Source of the DNA: Virgisporangium aurantiacum
GTDB lineage: Bacteria; Actinomycetota; Actinomycetes; Mycobacteriales; Micromonosporaceae
Direction of reading: 5' to 3'
DNA length: 64,000 bases
NCBI RefSeq assembly: GCF_016863635.1
Contig: NZ_BOPG01000024.1
Span: 310,001 to 374,000, forward strand
Each line of letters opens with the position of its first letter. Within the stretch, counting starts at the first letter, position 1. Both the position numbers and the translations under genes were made by a program. Positions 55,547-63,689 of the stretch are shown piece by piece. The notes below the pieces were generated by a model, which saw nothing but the letters and a program-made list of their open reading frames with translations, was not told the origin of the DNA and did not search any database.

Positions 55547-55918
55547 ATGACCACTTTCGACAGCGTCACGCTGGTCTTTCTCGTGCGTCCCGTCGACGCG
55601 CCGGACGTCTCCGACGCCGAGGCCGAGCGGCTCCAGGACGCCCACCTGGCCCACCAGTCGGCCCTCGCCGAGCAGGGCCTCGTGCTCGCCGCCGGCCCCC
55701 TCACCGGCCAGGACGACGAGGGGATGCGCGGCATCTGCGTCCTGTCGGTGGACGCCGACCGGGCCCGCGCCCTGTACGCGGAGGACCCCGCCGTCCGCGC
55801 CGGTCGGCTGGCGGTGCGGGTGGCGACCTGGCTGGTCCCGACCGGCGGAGCCGTCTTCCCCGGCATCACGCTCCCCGCCTCCTCGGCCGAGGCCCGCGCC
55901 GGCCGGGAACCAACCTAG
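55547..55918 (+). CDS. YciI-like protein
   Basis: The 123-residue protein is a single YCII dimeric alpha/beta-barrel domain: LVFLVRPVDAP, HLAHQSALAEQGLVLAAGPL, then MRGICVLSVDADRARALYAE and DPAVRAGRL. The conserved His in HLAHQSAL may be catalytic. It is a second member of this fold within 3 kb, but is not DGPF type. No partner gene is obvious. Confidence 0.85.
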   Translation: MTTFDSVTLVFLVRPVDAPDVSDAEAERLQDAHLAHQSALAEQGLVLAAGPLTGQDDEGMRGICVLSVDADRARALYAEDPAVRAGRLAVRVATWLVPTGGAVFPGITLPASSAEARAGREPT

Positions 55919-55957
55919 CCTCCTAGGATGCTGAAGAGGGTGCGGCGCTCAACGCCC

Positions 55958-56011
55958 CGCGATCTTGGACTCCGCACGGGCCTCTGGCACCGCACGGAGT
56001 CCAAGATCGCG
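55958..56011. repeat. Long intergenic palindrome with 17-bp arms
   Basis: CGCGATCTTGGACTCCG (55958-55974) and CGGAGTCCAAGATCGCG (55995-56011) are perfect inverted copies around a 20-base spacer, which itself has CACGG/ACCGC near-symmetry. It lies between two convergent genes and could be a terminator. Length and sequence also fit a dispersed palindromic repeat element. Confidence 0.75.
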
Positions 56012-56022
56012 GACGGGGGCGC

Positions 56023-56775
56023 CTACGTGGCGCGGCGCATGGCGTGGATGCCGACCCACAGGCCCACTGCGGCGGTGACCGCGGCGGCCACCGCGCCCTC
56101 GAGGACGGTGCGGTTCCAGAGGTCGCCGGCGAACAGGAGGCGTTCGGCGTCGACGACGTACGTCAGCGGATTGACGTGCGCCGCCGTACGGAGCCAGCCG
56201 GGGCCGCTGTCCAGCGGGAGGAGCATCCCGGCGAGGATCAGCATCGGGAACAGCAGGGTCTGCTGGACCACCCAGAACATCCAGTCCTGGTTCTTCACGG
56301 CCAGCGCGAGCGAGTACGACAGCGCGCCCATCCCGACGCTGAACACCGCCAGCATCGTCAGACCGACGATCACGCCGAGCACCGACAGCCGCAGGCCGAA
56401 CGGCACCGTCACGGCGATCACCACCAGCGCCTGGGCCACGGTCGGCGCGATCTCCTTCAGCGCCCGCCCGAGCAGCAGCGACGACCGGGTCAACGGCGTC
56501 ACCAACTGCCGTTCGTGCGAACCGGTCTGCATCTCCTGGATCAGGTTGGCGCCGGTGGTCGACGTCCCGAAGAGGGCCACCATCACCAGGACGCCGGGCA
56601 CGAACCAGCGCAGCGACTCGGCGGTGTTCAGGCCGGTCATGCCGGTGAGCAGGGGTGCGAACAGGCCGAGGAAGATCAGCGGCTGGATCAGGCCGAAGAG
56701 CACGGTGAACGGGTCGCGCAGCAGCGGGCGCAGTTCGCGGGTGAAGACGAGTCCGGTGTCGGTGGCGAGTTTCAC
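56023..56775 (-). CDS. ABC-2 type permease (DrrB-like)
   Basis: The 250-residue protein has six helices and the ABC-2 features RDPFTVLFGLIQPLIFLGLF, ANLIQEMQTGSHERQLVTPL and DWMFWVVQQTLLFPMLILAG. The DrrB type pumps drugs such as anthracyclines. The GTG start overlaps the ATPase gene stop (GTGA). Together they form a two-gene exporter that a divergent WYL regulator probably controls. Confidence 0.92.
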   Translation of the reverse strand: MKLATDTGLVFTRELRPLLRDPFTVLFGLIQPLIFLGLFAPLLTGMTGLNTAESLRWFVPGVLVMVALFGTSTTGANLIQEMQTGSHERQLVTPLTRSSLLLGRALKEIAPTVAQALVVIAVTVPFGLRLSVLGVIVGLTMLAVFSVGMGALSYSLALAVKNQDWMFWVVQQTLLFPMLILAGMLLPLDSGPGWLRTAAHVNPLTYVVDAERLLFAGDLWNRTVLEGAVAAAVTAAVGLWVGIHAMRRAT

Positions 56776-57701
56776 TTCGAGGCTCCTTCGCGCAGGCTGC
56801 GGCCGGTCAGGGAGAGGAAGACGTCGTCGAGGGTGGGCTGGGTGACGGTGGCGGAGAGCACCTTCACGCCGGCCACGTCGAGGTCGCGCAGCAGCGACGG
56901 CACCAGGGCCGGGCCGTCGTCGCCGGGCACGCTCACGTGCGTCCCCTCGCATGAACCACCGACGAGGGTGACCGCCGACGTGGCCTCCGATGCGGAAGCG
57001 AAGCCCAGCGTGACCCGGTCGCCGAGCGCGGCCTTCAGGCGCGCCGGCGGGTCGTCGGCGATGACCCTGCCGTGGTCAACCACGATGACGCGTTCGGCCA
57101 TCGAGTCGGCCTCGTCGAGGTAGTGCGTGGTGAGCACGACCGTGGTGCCGTACCGCTCGCGCAGGGTGCGGATGTGCTCCTGGAGGTTGGCCCGGTTCTG
57201 CGGGTCGAGGCCGGTCGACGGCTCGTCGAGGAACAGCAGGCCGGGGGCGTGGATGAGGCCCATCGCGATGTCGAGGCGGCGGCGCTGCCCGCCGGACAGC
57301 GTCGAGACCCGGCGGTCGGCGACGGCGGCCAGGTCGAGCGACTCGATCAGCTCGTCGGCGCGGGTCTTCGCGAGGGAGCGCGACAGCCCGTACACCCGCC
57401 CCTGGGTGACCAGTTCGTCGCGGCCGTGCTGGTTGTGCCCGGCGCCGTTGCCCTGCCCGATGTAGCCGATGCTGCGCCGCACCGCGGCCTGGTCGGACAC
57501 GACGTCGTAGCCGGCGACCTGCGCCGTTCCCGAGGTCGGCGTGAGCAGCGTGGTGAGCATCCGCAGCGTCGTGGACTTGCCGGCGCCGTTCGGGCCGAGC
57601 AGTGCCACGAGTTCGCCCTCGGCCACGTCGAGGTCGAGGCCCTGCACGGCGTGCACCGCACCGAAGTGCTTCGTCAGGTTCCGGGTTCGGATCGTCGTCA
57701 T
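56772..57701 (-). CDS. ABC transporter ATP-binding protein (DrrA-like)
   Basis: The 309-residue ATPase has Walker A GPNGAGKSTT at 36-45, signature LSGGQRRRLDIAMGL and Walker B LLFLDEPSTGLDP. The C-terminal regulatory extension typical of DrrA is present (FASASEATSAVTLVGG, TVTQPTLDDVFLSLTGR). It energises the adjacent permease for export of an unknown hydrophobic compound. TAGCGT ends seven bases before the ATG at 57701, so a leaderless message is likely, and an inverted repeat overlaps this element. Confidence 0.94.
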   Translation of the reverse strand: MTTIRTRNLTKHFGAVHAVQGLDLDVAEGELVALLGPNGAGKSTTLRMLTTLLTPTSGTAQVAGYDVVSDQAAVRRSIGYIGQGNGAGHNQHGRDELVTQGRVYGLSRSLAKTRADELIESLDLAAVADRRVSTLSGGQRRRLDIAMGLIHAPGLLFLDEPSTGLDPQNRANLQEHIRTLRERYGTTVVLTTHYLDEADSMAERVIVVDHGRVIADDPPARLKAALGDRVTLGFASASEATSAVTLVGGSCEGTHVSVPGDDGPALVPSLLRDLDVAGVKVLSATVTQPTLDDVFLSLTGRSLREGASK

Positions 57702-57708
57702 GCGATAA

Positions 57709-57726
57709 ACGCTAGGGGGACTAGCG
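57709..57726. promoter_or_regulatory. Inverted repeat over the DrrA-like promoter
   Basis: CGCTAG (57710-57715) and CTAGCG (57721-57726) flank GGGGA. On the minus strand it includes the -10 element TAGCGT (57714 to 57709). It lies between the exporter and the divergent WYL regulator and is the obvious operator candidate. Confidence 0.6.
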
Positions 57727-57763
57727 GTCAGTTCCTGTCCGCATTCGATAGCATCGTGGAACC

Positions 57764-58723
57764 ATGTCGAACCCGAGTTCGCGGATGCTGCGCCTGCTGT
57801 CGTTGCTGCAGACCCACCGGTTCTGGCCGGGCACCGAACTGGCCGACCGGCTGGAGGTGAGCGCCCGCACCGTGCGGCGCGACGTCGACCGGCTGCGCGA
57901 GCTGGGCTATCCGGTGCAGGCCAGCCGCGGCATCACCGGCGGGTACCAGCTCCAGGCGGGCGCGGCGCTGCCGCCGCTGCTGCTCGACGACGAGGAGGCG
58001 GTCGCCATCGCGGTCGGGCTGCGGGCGGCGGCGGCCGGCGCCGTGGCCGGCATCGAGGAGACGTCGGTGCGGGCGTTGGCGAAGGTGGTCCAGGTGATGC
58101 CGCCGCGGTTGCGCCATCGGGTCGACGCGCTGCGCACGTACACGGTGCCGGCGCTGCTCGGCGGCGGCCCGCGGGTCGACGCGACGGCCCTCACCGTGAT
58201 CGCGCAGGCCTGCCGCGACGGCGAGCGGCTGCGGTTCGGGTACACCGCGCGCGGCGGCGAGCCGGCGCAGCGGCTGGTGGAGCCGCACAACCTGGTGACC
58301 CTGGGCCGCCGCTGGTACCTGGTGGCGTGGGACACCGAGCGGGGCGACTGGCGGATGTTCCGCGTCGACCGGCTGCGCGACCCGGCGTCCACCGGTGCCC
58401 GGTTCCGGCCCCGCGAGGTGCCCGGCGGTGACGCGGCCGAGTTCGTCCGCTCGAAGCTCGCCCAGGTGCCGCGCCGCTACCAGGTGGAGGTCCGGTTCTC
58501 CGCCGACGCGGCCCGGGTGGAGCGGTCGCTGGGCTACGCGGGCACGGTCGAGGCGGTCGACGACGCGACGTGCGTGTTCCGGATGGCGGTCGACACGCTC
58601 GACTGGCCGGCGGTGATCCTCGGCCTGGTCGGCGCCGACTTCGACATCGTCGGCCCGCCGGAACTGCGCGACGTCGTCCGCGAGGTCGGCGCCCGGCTCG
58701 TCGCGGCCTCCACCCCCGGGTAG
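57764..58723 (+). CDS. HTH and WYL-domain regulator
   Basis: The 319-residue regulator has an HTH_11 winged helix (SSRMLRLLSLLQTHRFWPGT, DRLEVSARTVRRDVDRLREL), then a WYL domain (GERLRFGYTARGGEPAQRLV, RWYLVAWDTERGDWRMFRVD), and a C-terminal WCX extension. WYL domains bind nucleic acids or nucleotide-like ligands. Divergent from the DrrAB-type exporter, which it probably represses or activates through the CGCTAG dyad. Confidence 0.93.
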   Translation: MSNPSSRMLRLLSLLQTHRFWPGTELADRLEVSARTVRRDVDRLRELGYPVQASRGITGGYQLQAGAALPPLLLDDEEAVAIAVGLRAAAAGAVAGIEETSVRALAKVVQVMPPRLRHRVDALRTYTVPALLGGGPRVDATALTVIAQACRDGERLRFGYTARGGEPAQRLVEPHNLVTLGRRWYLVAWDTERGDWRMFRVDRLRDPASTGARFRPREVPGGDAAEFVRSKLAQVPRRYQVEVRFSADAARVERSLGYAGTVEAVDDATCVFRMAVDTLDWPAVILGLVGADFDIVGPPELRDVVREVGARLVAASTPG

Positions 58724-58747
58724 GGCCGGTGATCCTCTCCGGCGCCG

Positions 58748-59461
58748 ATGCCTCCTGAGGACCCACCTGGTGAGGTGGAACCCGTGGAGGCGACGGTGGT
58801 TCGCGAGCCCGCGTGGGTGCGGTACGGGCTGTGGGTGGTGTTCCCGCTGGTCGGCGGCGCGGTGGGCTGGTTCCTGCCCGGGATCGCGCAGTGGGTCGCC
58901 GACCTGCCCGACCTGCCCGGCAAGGGCCCGTTCCGCCTGGTCGCGTCGTTCCCGCGCGGCCCGGCGACGCTGGTCGCCGCCGGCGTCGGCGTGCTCGCGG
59001 GCCTGGCGCTCGCGCTGGTCGCCGCCTACGAACGGGTGACGGTGACCGTCGCCCGCGACCGGGTGACGCTGAAACGCGGCGACGGGTCGACCGTCGTGCT
59101 CCGCGACCGCGTGTGGGCCGCCTTCGCCGACGGCAAGCGGCTGGTGATCGTCGACCGGGAGGGGGCCGAGCCCGCCCGGCAGAAGCACGACCTGTCCCGG
59201 GCCGCGCTGGCGGCGGCGTTCCGGGCGCACGGTTACCCGTGGCTCGACCGGGACCCGTTCCACGACCGGTACCGCCTGTGGGTGGTCGGGGTACCGGGCC
59301 TGCCGCCGGGCGGCGAGGCGCTGCTGGCGGCCCGGGCCACCGCGCTGGAGAAGTCGAAACACGAGGACGCGTCCCGGATGCGCGACGAACTGGCCCGGCT
59401 GGGCGTGGTGGTCCGCGACGAGAAGAAGACCCAGTACTGGCGCCTGGCCGAGCCGCTCTGA
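58748..59461 (+). CDS. YqeB-family membrane protein
   Basis: The 237-residue protein has two N-terminal transmembrane helices (YGLWVVFPLVGGAVGWFLPG and GPATLVAAGVGVLAGLALAL). A cytosolic beta-rich domain follows (RVTVTVARDRVTLKRGDGST, KRLVIVDREGAEPARQKHDL, HGYPWLDRDPFHDRYRLW). This is the organisation of the YqeB family of unknown function. It follows the WYL regulator by 24 bases and may be co-transcribed. The stop directly abuts the convergent metalloprotease stop. Confidence 0.82.
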   Translation: MPPEDPPGEVEPVEATVVREPAWVRYGLWVVFPLVGGAVGWFLPGIAQWVADLPDLPGKGPFRLVASFPRGPATLVAAGVGVLAGLALALVAAYERVTVTVARDRVTLKRGDGSTVVLRDRVWAAFADGKRLVIVDREGAEPARQKHDLSRAALAAAFRAHGYPWLDRDPFHDRYRLWVVGVPGLPPGGEALLAARATALEKSKHEDASRMRDELARLGVVVRDEKKTQYWRLAEPL

Positions 59462-60259
59462 TCAGGACCGGACGAACGCGCCCGTCGGGAACGTGCCGTC
59501 GGGCAGGAACGGGTGGACGTTCGGCGTGCAGCCCTGGAGGTCGATGGTCTGGGTCATCATGATCGGGCCGGGCTTGCCGGGGCCGGTGCAGCGCATGTGG
59601 TCGAAGCCCAGGAAGTGGCCCATCTCGTGGTTGATCACGGCGGACCGGTAGTCGTCGAGGCCCACCGGGTAGCCGTCGGCGCCGTTGAGCCACCGGGTCA
59701 GGTTGATCATGAGCGTCTTGCCGAACCGGCACGAGTACACCGACTCGACGTCGAGGCCGACCGCGGCGCACAGCCGTTGCACGGTGGCCGCCGTGGCGAG
59801 GCGCACCTGGACGTCGAAGTCGCCGCCGGCGGTGCGCTGGAACGACCACGACGCGTTGTTCAGGCCGACCGGGCCGTTGGTCACCGGGTGCTTGGCCGAC
59901 AGCGTCCAGCCCAGGGGCTCGGCCAGGATCCGGTCGACGCGGCCGGCGAAGTCGACCGCGGTCCACTCGACGTTGTCGCCGAACCTGATGCCGTTCTCCA
60001 TCTCGACCCGGTACCGGATCCGCCGCTGCCCGGTGCCGATCACCGGCCCGCCGCCGGCCGCGACCGCGAACGACCCGTTCCCGCCGGTGGGCAGCGGCGG
60101 CGGGGGCGGCGGGGTGGCCGGCGCGGGCTGGATCACGGTGCCGGTGAGGTCGGGCTTCGAGGCCGCCTTCTGGGCGGCGTCGCCGGTCTGCGAACACGCG
60201 ACGGTGATCAGCGCAACCATGATCGCCAGTGTCAGGCTGATCTTCCGGCGTATACGCAC
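59462..60259 (-). CDS. DUF3152 metalloprotease-like lipoprotein
   Basis: The 265-residue precursor has a lipobox ITVAC with Cys near residue 22, a Pro-rich linker (TPPPPPPLPTGG) and a DUF3152 domain. The zinc motif HEMGHFLGFDH near residue 213 matches HExxHxxGxxH of metzincin proteases, and MMTQTID supplies a met-turn-like segment. It should sit on the outer face of the membrane. In actinomycetes DUF3152 proteins are common and uncharacterised. The GTG at 60259 follows a GGGGAGG site. CTAGGCT near 60299 may be the -10 element. Confidence 0.88.
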   Translation of the reverse strand: MRIRRKISLTLAIMVALITVACSQTGDAAQKAASKPDLTGTVIQPAPATPPPPPPLPTGGNGSFAVAAGGGPVIGTGQRRIRYRVEMENGIRFGDNVEWTAVDFAGRVDRILAEPLGWTLSAKHPVTNGPVGLNNASWSFQRTAGGDFDVQVRLATAATVQRLCAAVGLDVESVYSCRFGKTLMINLTRWLNGADGYPVGLDDYRSAVINHEMGHFLGFDHMRCTGPGKPGPIMMTQTIDLQGCTPNVHPFLPDGTFPTGAFVRS

Positions 60260-60328
60260 GGTGCGCGAGTCCTCCCCGTCTTCGGCGTGCAGAGCCTAGT
60301 AAAGGGACGCCATACCCCACCCCACGCG

Positions 60329-61297
60329 TTACATGTCGTGAGCGAACAGCCCCGCAATGAGGTACGCGGGGGAGCGGTCCAGAGATCCACGGGACCGGTC
60401 GTAGCGGCGGGTGGTGCGCGGGTCGGCGTGGCCGAGGAGGTCCTGGACGTCGCGCAACGGGGCGCCGGCGTCGAGGGCGGCGGTCGCGACGGTGTGCCGC
60501 AGCGAGTGCGGCGAGAGCCGGTCGGCCTCGGGCAGCCCGGCCGCGCGGGCGGTGCGGCGCACCAGCCGGAACACCGTCGACGGGTCGACCCGCTTGCCGG
60601 TGGCGGTGGTGAACAGCGGCGTGTCCCGGTGGTCGTCGAGGTGGGCGTCCAGGTCGCGGGACAGCGGCGGCGGGAGCGGCAGCTCGCGGTGCCGGCCGCC
60701 CTTGCCGGTGACCCGGACCGTGCGGTGGCCCCGGTTCTGCCGCAGGTCGGTGACGTCGAGCCGGAGCGCCTCGCCGACCCGCAGCCCGAGCTCGGCGAGC
60801 AGCGCCAGCAGGGCGGCGTCGCGGCGGGCGGTGGGTCCGGTGGCGGCGCGGGCGGCCCGCATGAACGCGGCCGCCTGGGCACCGGTGAGCCCGACGGTGG
60901 GCGACGAGTCGCGGTCGACACCGGGCCGGTCGACGGCGTCGACCGGGTTGGCGCCGGTGACGCCGGTGCTGACCAGGTACCGGTACCAGCTGGAGATCGT
61001 GGACAGGCGCCGGGCGGCCGACGCGGTGGCGAGGGCGCGGAGGTGGGCGGCGGCGTAGGCGTCGACGTCGGCCCGCGTCGCGGCGCGGGGGTCGAGCCCG
61101 GTGCGGTCGCACCAGGCCAGGTAGTCGGCGAGGTCGCGGAAGTAGGCGCGCCGGGTGTGGACGGACTTCCGGGACGCGAGCCAGCCCGCGGTCGCGGTAC
61201 GCAGGTTCCACCGGTGGCCGGCGTCGTCGGTGGGCAACGGCAGCGCACCCACGGCATCGATCAGCGGGTCGGCGCCGGGGATCTCCAGCTCGGTCAC
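60329..61297 (-). CDS. XerC/D-like tyrosine recombinase
   Basis: The 322-residue enzyme has an N-terminal SAM-like core-binding domain (ASRKSVHTRRAYFRDLADYL) and a full catalytic domain: Arg in GLRVGEAL near 172, HSLRH near 263-267, GHADPRTTRRY with His near 289, and the nucleophile Tyr near 299. The length fits chromosomal or integrative-element recombinases. No attachment site, excisionase or element genes lie nearby, so it is solitary. The dif recombinases XerC/XerD cannot be excluded, but the C-terminus after the Tyr is longer than usual. Confidence 0.9.
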   Translation of the reverse strand: MTELEIPGADPLIDAVGALPLPTDDAGHRWNLRTATAGWLASRKSVHTRRAYFRDLADYLAWCDRTGLDPRAATRADVDAYAAAHLRALATASAARRLSTISSWYRYLVSTGVTGANPVDAVDRPGVDRDSSPTVGLTGAQAAAFMRAARAATGPTARRDAALLALLAELGLRVGEALRLDVTDLRQNRGHRTVRVTGKGGRHRELPLPPPLSRDLDAHLDDHRDTPLFTTATGKRVDPSTVFRLVRRTARAAGLPEADRLSPHSLRHTVATAALDAGAPLRDVQDLLGHADPRTTRRYDRSRGSLDRSPAYLIAGLFAHDM

Positions 61298-61362
61298 GGG
61301 GCCCGCAAGCCGTATTCTTCTGGGCGGTTCGGAGCCACGACTGGCGATTCTATGGGGGTTCG

Positions 61363-62247
61363 ATGGAGATCGCGCTTGCCACGCCGGTCGTCTCGCTGAT
61401 CCCGGGCGCGCACGCGCCGTGGGAGGTCACCGCCGGGCCGGCGGAACTGGTCGAGATCGCCCGCGCCGCCGACCGGCTCGGCTTCGACTACCTCACCTGC
61501 TCCGAACACGTGGCGATCGCGCCGGCCGAGCAGCCGGCGGCCGGGCCGCGCTTCTACGATCCGCTCGCCACGTTCGGCTTCCTCGCCGCACACACGAGCC
61601 GGATCCGGTTCCTCACCTACGCCGTCGGCCTCGGCTACCACCATCCGCTGGAGATCGCGAAGCGGTACGGCACGCTCGACGTCATGACCGGCGGGCGGCT
61701 CGTGCTGGGGCTCGGGCTGGGCGCCGACCGGGTCGAGTTCGACCTGCTCGGCATGCCGTTCGACGGCCGCGGCCGGCGCGCCGACGACGCCCTGCGGGTG
61801 CTGCGGGCCGCGCTCGGGTCGGCCGGGCCGATCTCGTACGTCGGCGACCACTTCGCGTTCGGCGACGTCGTGGTCGAGCCGTCCGGCAGCCGCCGGCCGC
61901 CGCTGTGGATCGCCGGCGGCAGCCTCACCTCGCTCGACCGCGCCATCACCCTCGGCGACGGCTGGATGCCGTCGTTCCACCTGGCGCCGGACCGCGTCGG
62001 CCGGCTGCTCGCCCGGTTCGACCGGCCGGCCGGGTTCTCCGTCGTGCTGCCGGTGCTGCCGCCGGTCGACCCGGTCGGCGACCCGGCCGGTGCCGTCGAG
62101 GTGCTCACCGCCCGCGCCGGGCTGGGCGCCGACGTGCTCGTGGTGTTGGTGGAACACACCTCGCTCGGCCACTACCTGGAACAGCTCGACGCGCTGCGTC
62201 AGGTGGTGGAGCGGGCGTTCGGTGCGCCGGTAGGGTCGCGGCCATGA
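61363..62247 (+). CDS. F420-dependent luciferase-like oxidoreductase
   Basis: The 294-residue protein is a bacterial-luciferase-like TIM barrel: ELVEIARAADRLGFDYLTCS, then SRIRFLTYAVGLGYHHPLEI, GRLVLGLGLGADRVEFDLLG and PLWIAGGSLTSLDRAITLGD. The pattern is that of the LLM class F420-dependent enzymes of actinomycetes. GGGGG before the ATG serves as ribosome binding site. Coupled to a SnoaL-like protein by an ATGA overlap. Substrate unknown. Confidence 0.9.
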   Translation: MEIALATPVVSLIPGAHAPWEVTAGPAELVEIARAADRLGFDYLTCSEHVAIAPAEQPAAGPRFYDPLATFGFLAAHTSRIRFLTYAVGLGYHHPLEIAKRYGTLDVMTGGRLVLGLGLGADRVEFDLLGMPFDGRGRRADDALRVLRAALGSAGPISYVGDHFAFGDVVVEPSGSRRPPLWIAGGSLTSLDRAITLGDGWMPSFHLAPDRVGRLLARFDRPAGFSVVLPVLPPVDPVGDPAGAVEVLTARAGLGADVLVVLVEHTSLGHYLEQLDALRQVVERAFGAPVGSRP

Positions 62248-62630
62248 AACTCGGTGTGGTGCGCGACTGGCTCGAGGCGGTCAACGACGGCGACGCGGCC
62301 CGGCTGGTCGCGCTGACCACCGACCGCGTGGAGATCGTCGGACCGCGCGGCGCCGGCCCGGCCGACCGGGAGGTACTCGCCGACTGGCTGACCCGGTCCG
62401 GGTTCTCGGCCCGGTCGCTGCGCTGGTTCTGCGGCACCGACGGATCCGTCGTCGTGGAGCAGGTCGCGGCCTGGCGCGACGGCGCGGAGGGTGTCCGCCT
62501 CGCGTCCCAATTTCTCGTGGACGCCCACCGCGGCGCCCACCGCGTGGCCCGGTACGTCCGCCACGACGGTGGCCTGGAACCCGCGCTGGCCGCCGCGGGT
62601 CTGACGGTAGCCGACGAGGTCTTCGGGTAG
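62244..62630 (+). CDS. NTF2/SnoaL-like protein
   Basis: The 128-residue protein has the cone-like fold pattern: VRDWLEAVNDGDAARLVALT, then REVLADWLTRSGFSARSLRW and VVVEQVAAWRDGAEG. Such proteins bind or isomerise small molecules. It is translationally coupled to the F420-type oxidoreductase, so the two may act on the same compound. No catalytic residues can be assigned. Confidence 0.85.
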   Translation: MKLGVVRDWLEAVNDGDAARLVALTTDRVEIVGPRGAGPADREVLADWLTRSGFSARSLRWFCGTDGSVVVEQVAAWRDGAEGVRLASQFLVDAHRGAHRVARYVRHDGGLEPALAAAGLTVADEVFG

Positions 62631-62639
62631 AGATGACGC

Positions 62640-63689
62640 ATGGGATCCACGACCGGTGAGTTCAAGCGCGACGCCAACTACATCGACACCCGCATCACCG
62701 CCGACGGGCGCGACGGCTATCCGGTCGAGCCGGGCCGCTACCGGCTCGTCGTGGCGCGGGCCTGCCCGTGGGCGAACCGGGCGATCATCGTGCGGCGGCT
62801 GCTCGGCCTCGAAAGCGTGCTGTCGATGGGGATCTGCGGGCCGACCCACGACGAGCGGAGCTGGACGTTCGACCTCGACCCGGGCGGGCGCGACCCGGTG
62901 CTGGGCATCGAACGGATCCAGGAGGCGTACTTCAAGCGGTTCCCCGACTACCCGCGCGGGATCACGGTGCCGGCGATCGTCGACGTCCCGTCGGGCGCGG
63001 TGGTGACCAACGACTACAAGCAGATCACGCTCGATCTGTCCACCGAGTGGACGGCGTACCACCGCGCCGGGGCGCCGGAGCTGTACCCGGAGAAACTCCG
63101 CGGTGAGATCGACGAGGTCGCCGAGCTGGTGTACCGCGACGTCAACAACGGCGTGTACCGGTGCGGGTTCGCGTCGTCACAGGAGGCGTACGAGACGGCG
63201 TACGGGGCGCTGTTCGCGCGGCTCGACTGGCTGTCGGACCGGCTGGCCGGGCAGCGGTACCTCGTCGGTGACACGATCACCGAGGCCGACGTGCGGCTGT
63301 TCACGACGCTGGCCCGGTTCGACGCCGTCTACCACGGCCACTTCAAGTGCAACCGGCAGAAGCTCGCCGAGCTGCCGGTGCTGTGGGCGTACGCCCGCGA
63401 CCTGTTCCAGACCCCGGGCTTCGGCGACACCACCGACTTCGTGCAGATCAAGTCGCACTACTACGAGGTCCACCGGACGATCAACCCCAGCGGGATCGTG
63501 CCGGTGGGGCCCGACCTGAGTGGCTGGCTGGAGCCGCACGGCCGCGCGGCGCTGGGCGGTCGCCCGTTCGGCGACGGCACGCCGCCCGGGCCGCCATCGG
63601 CCGCCGAGGTCGTCCCGGCCGGCCACGGCGCCGGCGTCGATCCGGTTGACGGGATCGATGGGCGTGACGGAGGGTTCGAGGGTGGGTGA
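62640..63689 (+). CDS. Glutathionyl-hydroquinone-reductase-like (ECM4/YqjG) protein with disordered tail
   Basis: The 349-residue protein has the Xi-class GST thioredoxin half with catalytic Cys42 in ARACPWANR, and MGICGPTHDERSWTF typical of the family. The helical half has LVGDTITEADVRLFTTLARF and NRQKLAELPVLWAYARDLFQ. Actinomycetes use mycothiol rather than glutathione, so the thiol cofactor is probably mycothiol. A Gly/Asp-rich tail of about 45 residues (SAAEVVPAGHGAGVDPVDGI) is unusual. The 3' end overlaps the following kinase gene by eight bases. Confidence 0.88.
   Translation: MGSTTGEFKRDANYIDTRITADGRDGYPVEPGRYRLVVARACPWANRAIIVRRLLGLESVLSMGICGPTHDERSWTFDLDPGGRDPVLGIERIQEAYFKRFPDYPRGITVPAIVDVPSGAVVTNDYKQITLDLSTEWTAYHRAGAPELYPEKLRGEIDEVAELVYRDVNNGVYRCGFASSQEAYETAYGALFARLDWLSDRLAGQRYLVGDTITEADVRLFTTLARFDAVYHGHFKCNRQKLAELPVLWAYARDLFQTPGFGDTTDFVQIKSHYYEVHRTINPSGIVPVGPDLSGWLEPHGRAALGGRPFGDGTPPGPPSAAEVVPAGHGAGVDPVDGIDGRDGGFEGG

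Noticed and set aside
60289-60299. Third GCAGAGCCTAG-like sequence as another TnpB element scar
   Set aside because: No inverted element end lies nearby, and its place upstream of the DUF3152 gene fits a -10 element TAGGCT.
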